The translations under genes were made by a program, and so were the position numbers. From contig JAGNKU010000013.1 of NCBI GenBank assembly GCA_017999985.1, positions 62,001 to 126,000 of the forward strand: a stretch of 64,000 bases of DNA. The letters are read 5' to 3'. This document shows positions 1 to 14,862 of the stretch, piece by piece. This DNA is from Phycisphaerae bacterium. GTDB taxonomy: Bacteria; Planctomycetota; Phycisphaerae; UBA1845; Fen-1342. The number at the start of each line of letters is the position of its first letter. Positions within the stretch are counted from its first letter, which is position 1. Below the pieces are notes generated by a model, which saw nothing but the letters and a program-made list of their open reading frames with translations, was not told where the DNA came from and did no database searches.

Positions 1-3644
<3,644 letters not shown>

Positions 3645-3740
3645 GGGCTGTCATACCTCTTCTTAAGTACGCGCCTCCCGGCCGCCGGCCGGAAGGATGC
3701 ACGCGGTCCTCGGGGCCCAGCCGCGCCGGTGGGCCGGTGG

Positions 3741-4232
3741 TCAGGCATTCGCGGCGCGGGCTTTCACGCCGCTGGCGACCCATTCCTCGGCGCGCATCGT
3801 CATGCCCACGACGCCGCGCGCCCGTCGAAAACCCAGTTCCTCGCAGAAGTCCACCTCGGTGCCGTAGGCCACCAGGTCGACACGCTGCACGCCTTCGGCG
3901 TACATGGCGTCGAGCACCCGCCGGGCCATCTCGGTGGCAATCCCGTTGGTGTCGTGCTCGATGCGCCCGTCGGTGCGGGTGACGGCCGCCGGGCCCTGGA
4001 GCGTCGGGTCCAGCTTGCACTCCGTCAGATAGCCGCGCAGCCCGTCGCACACACCGCGGGCGATCCCGATCAGACGCCCATTGACGTGGGCCGTCACGAA
4101 CGCGGCGCAGTGCTCGGTCATCTTGCGAATCTGCTCCGGTCGCGCGGCGATGTCGTGCTGCAGCCGCCGGTAGAACTCGGTGAGTTCTTCCGGTGTCACG
4201 TCCTGGCCCGTGCCGTACACGACTTCGAGCAT
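3741..4232 (-). CDS. GNAT-family N-acetyltransferase inserted between rpoB and rpoC
   Basis: The 163-residue product has the layout of a single GNAT acetyltransferase domain: an N-terminal helical part (residues 14-40), a beta strand with A-H-V-N-G-R-L-I-G-I-A, an acetyl-CoA pyrophosphate-loop region around N-G-I-A-T-E-M-A-R-R, and a C-terminal E-E-L-G-F strand typical of the fold. GNAT enzymes move an acetyl group from acetyl-CoA to an amine on a small molecule or protein; the substrate here cannot be read from sequence. The ATG has AGGAG 8 nt upstream. It begins 30 nt after the rpoB stop and ends 96 nt before rpoC, on the same strand, so it should be cotranscribed with both polymerase genes. 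That placement is unusual and might mean co-regulation with transcription or simply an insertion tolerated in the operon. Confidence 0.8.
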   Translation of the reverse strand: MLEVVYGTGQDVTPEELTEFYRRLQHDIAARPEQIRKMTEHCAAFVTAHVNGRLIGIARGVCDGLRGYLTECKLDPTLQGPAAVTRTDGRIEHDTNGIATEMARRVLDAMYAEGVQRVDLVAYGTEVDFCEELGFRRARGVVGMTMRAEEWVASGVKARAANA

Positions 4233-4262
4233 GGTCGCGCTCCTGTATCTCGGCTCGCCGCC

Positions 4263-8087
<3,825 letters not shown>

Positions 8088-8292
8088 TCGAGCAGCCCTC
8101 GCGGTTTGTCGAACGGTCAACGTTCAGACCAAGCCCCCAGGTCGGTGCCGCGCGCGATGTGCGCTGGACAGACCATGCCCCTCCCACAGACGTGGGTCGC
8201 CTGTGGACAGAATCCCCGCCATGGATTCCATCAGCAATGAGCAAAACCTGCCGGTCCGTCGCGCACTACCACCGAAATCTCGCAAGCCACAC

Positions 8293-8321
8293 ATTATTGC
8301 CAGAGGGCACCTAGAACGCAA
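8293..8321 (-). promoter_or_regulatory. Candidate sigma-70 promoter for the rpoB operon
   Basis: On the minus strand the sequence TTGCGT (8316-8321) is followed after 17 nt by AATAAT (8293-8298). The -10 matches consensus in five of six bases and the -35 in three of six. It lies about 205 nt upstream of the rpoB ATG in the 331-nt divergent gap with ruvX. No other recognisable element was seen in that gap. The call rests on spacing and -10 match only. Confidence 0.4.
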
Positions 8322-8418
8322 GCGTGTTCTCGGTTATTTTGTGAACATGCGGCCGCGGTCGGATGCGACACCGCCAACCCACGACGACCTCGCGCCGGGA
8401 CGAGCCAACAGGCACATT

Positions 8419-8865
8419 ATGGGACACTGGATCGGACTGGACTACGGCACCCGCCGCATCGGCGTCGCCACGGCCGACCCCCGCGGCCGTATCGCCACCC
8501 CCACCACCACGCTGAACAGCTCCGGGAACGCTTCCAGGGACGCCCAGACCATACTGCGTTGGACCGCCGACCGCGATGTTCAGGGCATCGTCCTCGGTCT
8601 GCCACTCAACATGGACGGCTCCGACAGCCAGCAGACGCGCCGGACGCGCGCCTTTGCCGACGCGCTCCGCCGCGCGAGCATCGTGACCGTCGAACTCTGG
8701 GACGAGCGCTTGAGCACTTTCCAGGCGGACGAGCACCTCGCCGCCGCAGCGGTGCGCCCCGGACGCCGGCGGGCGCTGCGCGACGCGCTGGCGGCGCAGG
8801 TGATCCTGCAGTCGTTTCTCGACGCGCGGCGCGCCGCCGCCGACCCACCCGCGCCGGCGGAATGA
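8419..8865 (+). CDS. ruvX: RuvX/YqgF-family RNase H-like nuclease (pre-16S rRNA processing / Holliday junction resolvase-like)
   Basis: The 148-residue product from ATG 8419 matches the usual length of the YqgF/RuvX family. The three acidic positions of the RNase H-like fold are present: the aspartate in G-L-D-Y-G-T-R-R-I-G-V-A at the N-terminus, the glutamate in L-W-D-E-R-L-S-T, and the aspartate in D-A-L-A-A-Q-V-I-L near the C-terminus. The family matures the 5' end of 16S rRNA in Escherichia coli and has also been proposed to resolve Holliday junctions. The frame is open upstream to 8203, but the conserved domain begins only three residues after the chosen ATG, so the longer forms are unlikely. 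It is transcribed divergently from rpoB. Confidence 0.92.
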   Translation: MGHWIGLDYGTRRIGVATADPRGRIATPTTTLNSSGNASRDAQTILRWTADRDVQGIVLGLPLNMDGSDSQQTRRTRAFADALRRASIVTVELWDERLSTFQADEHLAAAAVRPGRRRALRDALAAQVILQSFLDARRAAADPPAPAE

Positions 8866-8946
8866 TTGCCTCGGACGCGATGTCGCGGTGGCACGCGCAC
8901 CCCCTATAATCGCAACCTGGCGCCAGACCCCGTGGGAGACCGCGAC

Positions 8947-9492
8947 GTGAGTGCCGAGTGGAATATGCCGCGGCGGACCGATGCCTGTGCCGGCTGCGGG
9001 CGCGCGTTCGAATTCGGCGAGACATTTCAGGCGTTCCTGTACGAGCTCGACGGCAGCTACACACGACGAGACTACTGCACCGCCTGCCAGCCGCCCGCCG
9101 TGCCCGCCGCTGTGGGCGCGTGGAAGACACGCCGCCCCGCCCCGGCTCCGCGCGCGGTGCGCCCGTTTGACCGCGAGGCCATCCTCGCGTTTTTCGAGCG
9201 GCTGGAGGACGCGGTCGCGGCCCAGCAGGTGCAGCTCCGTTTCGTGCTGGCGCTGCTGCTGTGGCGCAAGAAAGCCCTGAAGCTGGAGCGCACCGCCCAG
9301 CTCAATGGTCGCGAAACCTGGGAGTTCACGGCGCCGCGGACCGGCACACTGCATCGGGTTGTCCGCCCCGAACTCGACGAGGAAGAGCTGGAACGGCTCA
9401 GCGAACAACTGGAACACCTGCTGGCAGGCGAGCCCGTGGCAGGCGGCAAAGCGCTGTCCGATTGCCTGTGGAAGGAGGAGACCGATGAGTAA
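8947..9492 (+). CDS. Hypothetical protein with two CxxC motifs (zinc-ribbon-like N-terminus)
   Basis: The 181-residue product begins at a GTG with GGGAG about 8 nt upstream; the frame is open further 5' but without a comparable ribosome site. Two CxxC motifs (C-A-G-C near residue 13 and C-T-A-C near residue 44) suggest a small treble-clef or zinc-ribbon fold. They are followed by a proline/alanine linker and a charged helical region with F-F-E-R-L-E-D and an E/L-rich C-terminus. I do not recognise a named family beyond this. The stop overlaps the start of the next gene by 8 nt (ATGAGTAA), so the two are translationally coupled and the protein probably acts with the lipoprotein and RDD protein that follow. 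Confidence 0.75.
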   Translation: MSAEWNMPRRTDACAGCGRAFEFGETFQAFLYELDGSYTRRDYCTACQPPAVPAAVGAWKTRRPAPAPRAVRPFDREAILAFFERLEDAVAAQQVQLRFVLALLLWRKKALKLERTAQLNGRETWEFTAPRTGTLHRVVRPELDEEELERLSEQLEHLLAGEPVAGGKALSDCLWKEETDE

Positions 9493-10333
9493 GGCCCGCG
9501 TGGCGCTCTTGCCGCTGCTCGTCCTCTTCGCCGGCTGCCGCGCGCTGCCCTGCAACCCGCCGCAGAGCCGGATCGAGGCGCTCGATCGCGTCAATAACAA
9601 CTTGTTGAGACTCCAGCAGCCCTTGAGCTGCTCCGCGCTTGTGTCGTTTCGCTTCCGCGACGCCGATGGCAAGGAGCACGCGTTCATCGGGCACGAAGCC
9701 CGGCTGCTGTTCCAGACGCCGCAGTCGGCGGTGTTCGATGTGCGCTCACTGGCGGGGACGGTGGCCCAGTTCGGCTCCAACTCCCGGCGCTACTGGGTAT
9801 GGATCGACGTTCCGGACCTCCGCAAGCTGTGGTGGGGAACATGGGGCTGGGTCGCCGTCGGAACGGAACGCCGTCTGCCGGTGCCACCCAACGAGTTGTT
9901 CGACGCACTGATGTTGCGGCCGCTGCCGGAGAGCCTGGAGGGCGGACAGCCGCCGCTGCTGCGCGTGGACGGCCAGGACGTGCGGTTGCTGTACACCCGC
10001 CTCGGCCCCCGCAAACAGACGCTCGGGTGGCGCGAGATCCGCGTGGATCCCTGCCCGCCGTACCAGCCGCTGGAGGTCATCGACCGCCTGCCGGATGGTC
10101 AGACGCTCATGCATGCGGAGCTGAAGGGTTACCAGGAGGTCGTGAAGGGCGGCCCGTTCACGCCACGGCACTACGTCGTTCGCTGGCCGCAGCACGACGC
10201 CGAGATGCGCCTCGACATCCTGAGCACCAAGTACCGCAGCGAGTTGCCCGAGGACGTATTTGACTTCCCGGACGGGTGGACGGGCGACACCGAATCCGTC
10301 GACGTGACGCCCGCGGGCACAGCGCAACCGTGA
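9485..10333 (+). CDS. Predicted lipoprotein, function unknown
   Basis: The 282-residue product starts with a short basic stretch, a hydrophobic core and a lipobox ending L-F-A-G-C at residue 18, so it should be a lipid-anchored envelope protein. The mature part is mostly beta-strand-like with many W, Y and R residues (for example R-R-Y-W-V-W-I-D and W-W-G-T-W-G-W-V-A-V). It resembles outer-membrane-associated sensor or carrier lipoproteins of the LolA/LolB type in size and texture, but no diagnostic motif was recognised. It overlaps the upstream zinc-ribbon gene by 8 nt and the downstream RDD gene by 4 nt (GTGA), making a three-gene unit. Confidence 0.8.
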   Translation: MSKARVALLPLLVLFAGCRALPCNPPQSRIEALDRVNNNLLRLQQPLSCSALVSFRFRDADGKEHAFIGHEARLLFQTPQSAVFDVRSLAGTVAQFGSNSRRYWVWIDVPDLRKLWWGTWGWVAVGTERRLPVPPNELFDALMLRPLPESLEGGQPPLLRVDGQDVRLLYTRLGPRKQTLGWREIRVDPCPPYQPLEVIDRLPDGQTLMHAELKGYQEVVKGGPFTPRHYVVRWPQHDAEMRLDILSTKYRSELPEDVFDFPDGWTGDTESVDVTPAGTAQP

Positions 10334-11979
10334 CTACCTGGCGGAAGCGGCAGTTCGTCCCGGCTGGCGGCGTGGGGGTGGCGCTGCTCGCCGCGCTGGC
10401 CTTGCCGGCCGGCGCTCAACCCCCATCCGCGACCGCAGAACTCACGCCGTGGGCCGCGCGGCTGGTCGCTGGCCAGCAGACGCTGTGGCTCGTGCGGTCC
10501 GACGACCGGGGCGCGCGGATCTTCCTTCGTGGGCCGAACGAGGCCTTCGCGCCCGGCACCCCGCTGGGCGCGCCCCTCGATCAACTCGTCGTGAGCCATG
10601 ATTTGCTGTATGGCTTCACGCGCGACGGGGCATTTTATTCTCTGCGGCCGGAAGGCTGGACGCGCGAGCTGGATCTGCCGGGCCGGGTGCACCCGGTAGA
10701 GCTAACCGCCGATGACTTCGGGTTGGTCGCCCTGATCCGCTCGCCGCGCGCGGGCGAGCTGCCGCGCCTGGTGGACGGCGCCCGGCCGGCTACGTCGCAA
10801 CCCTTCGACCCTGGCACGGCCCCGTTCAGCGTGGTGCGCTATGACAGCCAGGGCTGGATCGCCATCACGCCGGCGCCGCTCACCCTGGCACCGGAGGGCC
10901 CGGTCCCGCCGCGGCTGGCCGTGCTGCGCGACGCGCTGTGCCTGCTTTGGTGGTCGCCCGACACGCACGATATCGAGCATGTCACCTGGGACCCCGCAAC
11001 ACAGGTGTGGCGTCCCGGGCACCCGACGCCGGCGATCCCTGACCTGGATGCGTTCTGGCTGGTCACCGTCAGCCGCGTGCCCACCCTGATCGTGGCGACG
11101 CGCACGGCGGGCGCGCCACCGGCCCTGAGCGCTTTTCGCCTGTTCGGCGGTCTGCAGGGCCTGCCGGTCGAATGGCGCAGAACGCCGTTGCAGGTCTCCG
11201 AACTTCCGCCCGGCGTGGAGGCGCTGCGGTACAGCTCGGCGTGTGCGTTCAACCAGCACGCCGCGCTGCTGATGCTCGACGCCGCACACGCACCCTTCGT
11301 GCGCTGGGCGCGGCTCGACGGAGCGCCGCTCGAGCACACGGTGGCTGCGGCGGACGTGTTCGGCGCGCCAAGCCGGTCCGCGCGGGCGCCGCAGTGGATC
11401 CAGGGCGCGACGCTGCTGCTGCTGCTCGCGGTAGCGGTAGCGCTGTTCGCATTTCGGCGCAATGCCATCGCCTCCGTCGCGAATCTGCCGGAGGATTGCG
11501 CGGTGGCGCTCACCATCCAGCGCCTGGTGGGCAGCGTTGTCGACCTGGCGCCGTTTCTGTTGATCTTTGCGGCCGTGTTCGGCGTGAACTGGTACCGCGG
11601 CCTCGGCGAGTTGTTCGGCTGGGCGGCGGGGCGGGATGCCGCGCGCGGCCAGTTCCCGGCGCTCGTCACCCTGCTGTGGTGGGCCACAAGCTGCGTCGCG
11701 GCGGTTCTCTACTGCCTGATCATGGAGCTGCTGACCCGCCGCACCGTCGGCAAGGTCCTGACCGGCACGCGGATCGTGTCGGAAACCGGCGAACCCGCGA
11801 CGCCCCAGCAGATTCTGGTGCGGAACGCGCTGCGGCTGGTGGAGTTGTTGCCGCCGCTCTGGGTGTTGGGGTTCCTGGTCGTGCTGTCGCGCAACCGGCA
11901 GCGGCTGGGGGACATCTTCGCCCGTACGCTGGTCGTGCGCCGGGTGCGGCCACGCGACCCTGCCCCCCCCACCGATTAG
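10330..11979 (+). CDS. Exported/membrane protein with C-terminal RDD domain
   Basis: The 549-residue product starts at a GTG overlapping the previous stop. An N-terminal signal-like segment (V-A-L-L-A-A-L-A-L-P-A-G-A) is followed by a long periplasmic part that looks like repeated beta-propeller blades (short strands, W and G rich). A transmembrane segment (L-L-L-L-L-A-V-A-V-A-L) lies near residue 365. The last 160 residues have the RDD-domain pattern: R-L-V-G-S-V-V-D before a membrane helix, a second helix pair, and T-V-G-K-V-L-T-G-T-R-I-V. RDD domains occur in bacterial inner-membrane proteins whose function is largely unknown and sometimes linked to ion transport. It is the last gene of a three-gene cluster. 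Confidence 0.8.
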   Translation: MTTWRKRQFVPAGGVGVALLAALALPAGAQPPSATAELTPWAARLVAGQQTLWLVRSDDRGARIFLRGPNEAFAPGTPLGAPLDQLVVSHDLLYGFTRDGAFYSLRPEGWTRELDLPGRVHPVELTADDFGLVALIRSPRAGELPRLVDGARPATSQPFDPGTAPFSVVRYDSQGWIAITPAPLTLAPEGPVPPRLAVLRDALCLLWWSPDTHDIEHVTWDPATQVWRPGHPTPAIPDLDAFWLVTVSRVPTLIVATRTAGAPPALSAFRLFGGLQGLPVEWRRTPLQVSELPPGVEALRYSSACAFNQHAALLMLDAAHAPFVRWARLDGAPLEHTVAAADVFGAPSRSARAPQWIQGATLLLLLAVAVALFAFRRNAIASVANLPEDCAVALTIQRLVGSVVDLAPFLLIFAAVFGVNWYRGLGELFGWAAGRDAARGQFPALVTLLWWATSCVAAVLYCLIMELLTRRTVGKVLTGTRIVSETGEPATPQQILVRNALRLVELLPPLWVLGFLVVLSRNRQRLGDIFARTLVVRRVRPRDPAPPTD

Positions 11980-11992
11980 TGTACTGCCTCAT

Positions 11993-12083
11993 TGAGAGTG
12001 ACTCAGGGGTGGTACGGGCGTCCCGCCGGTCGCAGGAACGGGCAAGATGCCCGTACCACCCACGCTGCTGCAGTCATTCTCAG
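11993..12083. repeat. Nested palindromic (REP/MITE-like) intergenic element
   Basis: A 91-nt element between two convergent genes has two nested inverted repeats. The inner arms are perfect 12-mers: GGTGGTACGGGC at 12008-12019 and GCCCGTACCACC at 12049-12060. The outer arms TGAGAGTGACT (start 11993) and AGTCATTCTCA (end 12082) match in 10 of 11 positions. Between the inner arms is a C/G-rich loop. The shape fits a REP-type or miniature inverted-repeat element; it might also stop transcription from both sides, although no T-run follows. Only one copy was seen in this window. Confidence 0.6.
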
Positions 12084-12095
12084 GTGCCATGCCGC

Positions 12096-12569
12096 CTACG
12101 TCGTCAGGCCCGCCGCGCGCAGCACCGCCGCGAGCCCGCTCACATCTTCCGCGCTGAAGCTACCGACTTCGTGACTGTCAAGGTCGAGCACGCCCCAACA
12201 CGACCCGTCGGCCTCCAGCAGCGGTATCACCACCTCCGAGCGGTCGCGCGGATCGCAGGCGATGTAGTTCGGACCAAGGTCCTGCACGTCACGCACAACG
12301 AGCGGCCGGCGAGTCTTGAACACTGTCCCGCACGCCCCATGCATTCCGATCGGCGAACACGCCGGCTTGTCGCGCCGCGCCGCGAGCACCAGCTCGTCGC
12401 TACCCGCATGCACATAGATCCCGACCCACGAGACGCCGGTGTCCTTCAGCGCGTCCCAGAGCGCATCGACAACGGCGCGCACGCGCTGTGCCCGGTCGCC
12501 GGCTGCCTGGAGTTCAAGCTGCACGCGCTCATAGGGACGGCTCTGCATGCCAACATCATCCGCGTCCAT
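12096..12569 (-). CDS. msrC: GAF-domain free methionine-(R)-sulfoxide reductase (fRMsr)
   Basis: The 157-residue product is a single GAF domain of the fRMsr (YebR/MsrC) type, which reduces free L-methionine-(R)-sulfoxide in the cytoplasm. The three cysteines that define the enzyme class are in the expected surroundings: A-C-S-P-I-G, G-A-C-G-T-V-F and Y-I-A-C-D, the last followed by R-S-E-V-V-I-P-L. The C-terminal strand W-G-V-L-D-L-D-S-H is also typical. The length equals the usual 150-165 residues. The start at 12569 lacks a clear ribosome site; a second ATG seven codons in is possible. It stands alone, divergent from the riboswitch-controlled genes. Confidence 0.8.
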   Translation of the reverse strand: MDADDVGMQSRPYERVQLELQAAGDRAQRVRAVVDALWDALKDTGVSWVGIYVHAGSDELVLAARRDKPACSPIGMHGACGTVFKTRRPLVVRDVQDLGPNYIACDPRDRSEVVIPLLEADGSCWGVLDLDSHEVGSFSAEDVSGLAAVLRAAGLTT

Positions 12570-12623
12570 GCCGTACGCGGCAAGCGACGCTTGATTTTGG
12601 CGCGCCGCGCGATAGATTACGCA

Positions 12624-12822
12624 CGGTCACTGGTGTCCGCCGCTTGGGGCGGTCGGAAGAATAGGGAAGCCGGTGCAAGTCCGGCACGACCCCGTCGCTG
12701 TGACCGGGAACGAACGCTGCACGAGTCATTGGCCGCTGTGGCGGCTGAGAAGGCGCAGCCAGTAGGTGTCGCGGGCCACGCCCCGACGAGCCCGGAAGTC
12801 AGAAGACCTGCCAGTGTGACCG
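12624..12822 (+). ncRNA. Cobalamin (B12) riboswitch aptamer
   Basis: The conserved cobalamin-riboswitch core is visible in order: GGGAAGCCGGTGCAAGTCCG (within 12660-12685), a CTGTGACCGGGAA block near 12697-12710, and the 3' signature GGAAGTCAGAAGACCTGCC at about 12794-12812. The closing P1 stem pairs CGGTCAC at 12624-12630 with GTGTGACCG near 12814-12822. Downstream, 12822-12860, a second hairpin-forming stretch (CGATCG arms enclosing CCTT/AAGG) could be the expression platform. In this family, adenosyl- or methyl-cobalamin binding represses the gene downstream, here a dockerin-tailed exported protein 217 nt further on. Confidence 0.93.
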
Positions 12823-13039
12823 ATCGTCGGCGCGCCTTCGCGGGAAGGGCGATCGAGCATGTCGCGCGGCTTTCACTCCCCTACATTGCCCGGCGACGCT
12901 TCCGCCTCGCTGACGCCACGCGCGCCAGCGGACGTGCGCTCCATGCCTCTCCCCGTCAGCGATCCGACGTAATCACCGTCGGCGCGGCTCCGGGCCGCGA
13001 CCGGTGCGCAGTGCGGCGCGGCCGCAGGTGGAGGTTTTC

Positions 13040-13738
13040 ATGCGTGGGAGATGGTTGGCAGCATTGGCCGGCGGCCTGACGCTGGCGTGGGTAAGCACGA
13101 GCTTGGCGCACACGCTCGACGACGTGCGTGTGCAGTGGTGGACGGGGACCGGCGAACACCGGGTGCTACTGGTCGTCGATTTCTGGCCGTACAACGACGA
13201 CGGGGACAGCTTCGCATTCGGCTATCAATTCGACGCGGCGACCGTCACGGGCCGCGAGCTCCTCGACGCTCTGGTGGCGACGAACCAGGGGTTCACGTAC
13301 GCCGAGTCCAGCGGGTTTCTCACAGATATCTGGTACGTCCACGGCAACGTCAGCTACCACGCGGTGTACGACTGGCCGACGTCGTACGTCAGCTATTGGG
13401 TGAGCACCGACTTCGGCACAACGTGGGACTACTCCATGTGGGGCATCGACGGACGTGCGCTGCAGGATGGCGACACGGACGGCTGGCTCGGGCAGCCCGG
13501 CGACGATTACACGAGCGTCCCGGTCACGCCGCTGCGGCCGCCGGTCATGCCTGGGGATCTGGACTGCAACGGCGCCGTGAGCTTTGGCGACATCAACCCG
13601 TTCGTGCTCGCCCTGACCAACCCGCCGGCATACGCCGAGAACTTCCCGGATTGCAGCCTCCTGGCAGGTGACGTCAACGGCGACGGGACAACGGACTTCG
13701 GCGACATCAACCCGTTCATCGCCCTGCTCCAGCGGTGA
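13040..13738 (+). CDS. Exported dockerin-tailed protein under a cobalamin riboswitch
   Basis: The 232-residue product begins at ATG 13040 with GGTGGAGG 6-7 nt upstream. Residues 1-24 are a signal peptide ending S-L-A-H. The central domain (about 25-165) is rich in W and Y, with S-Y-W-V-S-T-D-F-G, a G-R-E-L-L-D-A-L helix and Q-D-G-D-T-D-G-W. This arrangement recalls the transcobalamin-like DUF4430 beta domain, but the resemblance is by eye only. The last 60 residues hold two dockerin-type calcium loops, G-D-L-D-C-N-G-A-V-S-F and G-D-V-N-G-D-G-T-T-D-F, each followed by G-D-I-N-P-F. B12 control and export suggest a role in cobalamin capture or in replacing a B12-dependent function; neither is proven. 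A pseudopilin gene follows after 3 nt. Confidence 0.8.
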   Translation: MRGRWLAALAGGLTLAWVSTSLAHTLDDVRVQWWTGTGEHRVLLVVDFWPYNDDGDSFAFGYQFDAATVTGRELLDALVATNQGFTYAESSGFLTDIWYVHGNVSYHAVYDWPTSYVSYWVSTDFGTTWDYSMWGIDGRALQDGDTDGWLGQPGDDYTSVPVTPLRPPVMPGDLDCNGAVSFGDINPFVLALTNPPAYAENFPDCSLLAGDVNGDGTTDFGDINPFIALLQR

Positions 13739-13741
13739 ACC

Positions 13742-14536
13742 ATGCGTGCGTCACGCGGCTTTTCGTTAATCGAGCTACTCGTCTGCACGGCGATCATCGC
13801 GGTGCTGCTGGCGATTCTGGCACCGAGCCTGTCAGCGGCCCGCGCCCAGGCCCAGCGCGTCCAGTGCGCCAGCAACCTCCGCCAACTCGCGGTCGCCTGG
13901 CACTGTTACACGGGTGAGTACCGCGGCCGGGCGATGCCGCTGGCCTACACGGACCTGCGGATCATCGGCAGCGGCCCACCCGTGTATTGGTGGGGCACGA
14001 ACGATGTCGCCGGTGTGGACCACACGCGCGGGTTCGTCTGGCCGTATCTGCGATCGGACCTGCGTGTCAACGGCGTTTATGAGTGCCCGCGGCAGCCTTG
14101 GGGAACGTACATTCCGCAGGGGGCCGCGCGGGCGGTGACGAGCACGTACGGCTATAACGGCTACTACCTTTGCCCGCCGCACACGCCCGGCTGGACCATG
14201 CACATCGGCGCTAAACCCTGGAAGAACCTGGACCTGCTGCGGCGACCCCAGGCCCTGTTTCTGTTTGCCGACACGCTGATCGACCTCGGACAGGCCCAGC
14301 CCGAGAACGACGCGCTACTCGACCCCCCGTCGATCTACTTCGCGCGCCGGTGGATCCCCAACAGCGCCCCGACCACCGCGTTCCGGCACCGGGGGCGCAC
14401 GAACGCCGCCGCGGCGGACGGGCACGTCGCGGCACACGGGCCAACCGGAGGGGCAGTGGTGTCGTGGCGGTTCGGGATCGGGTCGGTGGGGGCGGAGAAC
14501 GACCCGCACTATGTCCCGGACTGGCAGTCCTGGTAG
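13742..14536 (+). CDS. Pseudopilin-like exported protein (prepilin N-terminus)
   Basis: The 264-residue product starts M-R-A-S-R-G-F-S-L-I-E-L-L-V, a class-III signal with the glycine-phenylalanine cleavage point and the glutamate at +5, followed by the hydrophobic pilin helix. After the helix comes C-A-S-N-L-R-Q-L, as in the planctomycete pseudopilins of the DUF1559 type, and near the C-terminus F-R-H-R-G-R-T-N with A-A-D-G-H-V, the usual H-x(n)-DG signature. Such proteins are processed by a prepilin peptidase and assembled by type II secretion or type IV pilus machinery. The ATG lies 3 nt after the previous stop, so it shares the B12-riboswitch transcript. There is no dedicated promoter in the gap. 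Confidence 0.85.
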   Translation: MRASRGFSLIELLVCTAIIAVLLAILAPSLSAARAQAQRVQCASNLRQLAVAWHCYTGEYRGRAMPLAYTDLRIIGSGPPVYWWGTNDVAGVDHTRGFVWPYLRSDLRVNGVYECPRQPWGTYIPQGAARAVTSTYGYNGYYLCPPHTPGWTMHIGAKPWKNLDLLRRPQALFLFADTLIDLGQAQPENDALLDPPSIYFARRWIPNSAPTTAFRHRGRTNAAAADGHVAAHGPTGGAVVSWRFGIGSVGAENDPHYVPDWQSW

Positions 14537-14610
14537 TGGGTGACGGAATGTCGTCGAGGTGGCGCGTCGCGTCGCCGATTGTAGGAGTTTGTCCGGTAGT
14601 GCCGCGTGGA

Positions 14611-14639
14611 TTGATTTGGACGCGCGGCGCATCTATCCT
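14611..14639 (+). promoter_or_regulatory. Sigma-70-type promoter for the Trm112-phosphoesterase-methyltransferase operon
   Basis: TTGATT (14611-14616) and TATCCT (14634-14639) are separated by 17 nt; each matches consensus in four of six bases. The predicted transcript start near 14646 leaves a short leader before the GGAGGA ribosome site at 14665-14670. Confidence 0.5.
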
Positions 14640-14682
14640 AATTTGACCGGTACCGTCTGAACCTGGAGGAACGAGCGTAGAG

Positions 14683-14862
14683 ATTGCGCCGATTAGTCCT
14701 GATCTGCTCGCCATTTTGGCTTGCCCGGCGGGCGCGTGTCACGGGGCGCTGGAGCAACGTGCCGATAGGTTGGTATGTCTTCAATGCGGACGGCGCTATC
14801 CGATTCAAGAGCGCTGGCCAGTGTTGATCCCGGAGGAGGCGGAGCCGCCCCAGGAGCCCTGA
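14683..14862 (+). CDS. Trm112-like zinc protein, apparently with a non-standard ATT start
   Basis: The 59-residue product has the Trm112/YcaR pattern: L-L-A-I-L-A-C-P near the N-terminus, then L-V-C-L-Q-C-G-R-R-Y-P-I and a final W-P-V-L-I-P-E-E-A. The usual four zinc cysteines are here as C-P-A-G-A-C and C-L-Q-C, the first pair spaced four apart instead of two. Such proteins bind zinc and in eukaryotes and archaea activate methyltransferases. No ATG, GTG or TTG occurs in this frame after the stop at 14644, so the likely start is ATT 14683, 12 nt after GGAGGA; a GTA at 14677 is the alternative. The stop touches the start of the phosphoesterase gene. The methyltransferase two genes on has its own Trm112-like tail. 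Confidence 0.7.
   Translation: MAPISPDLLAILACPAGACHGALEQRADRLVCLQCGRRYPIQERWPVLIPEEAEPPQEP

Noticed and set aside
11172-13079. Long plus-strand frame running through the RDD gene, the fRMsr gene and the riboswitch
   Set aside because: It crosses two genes in other frames and a structured RNA, with low-complexity R/A-rich sequence; no start or domain.
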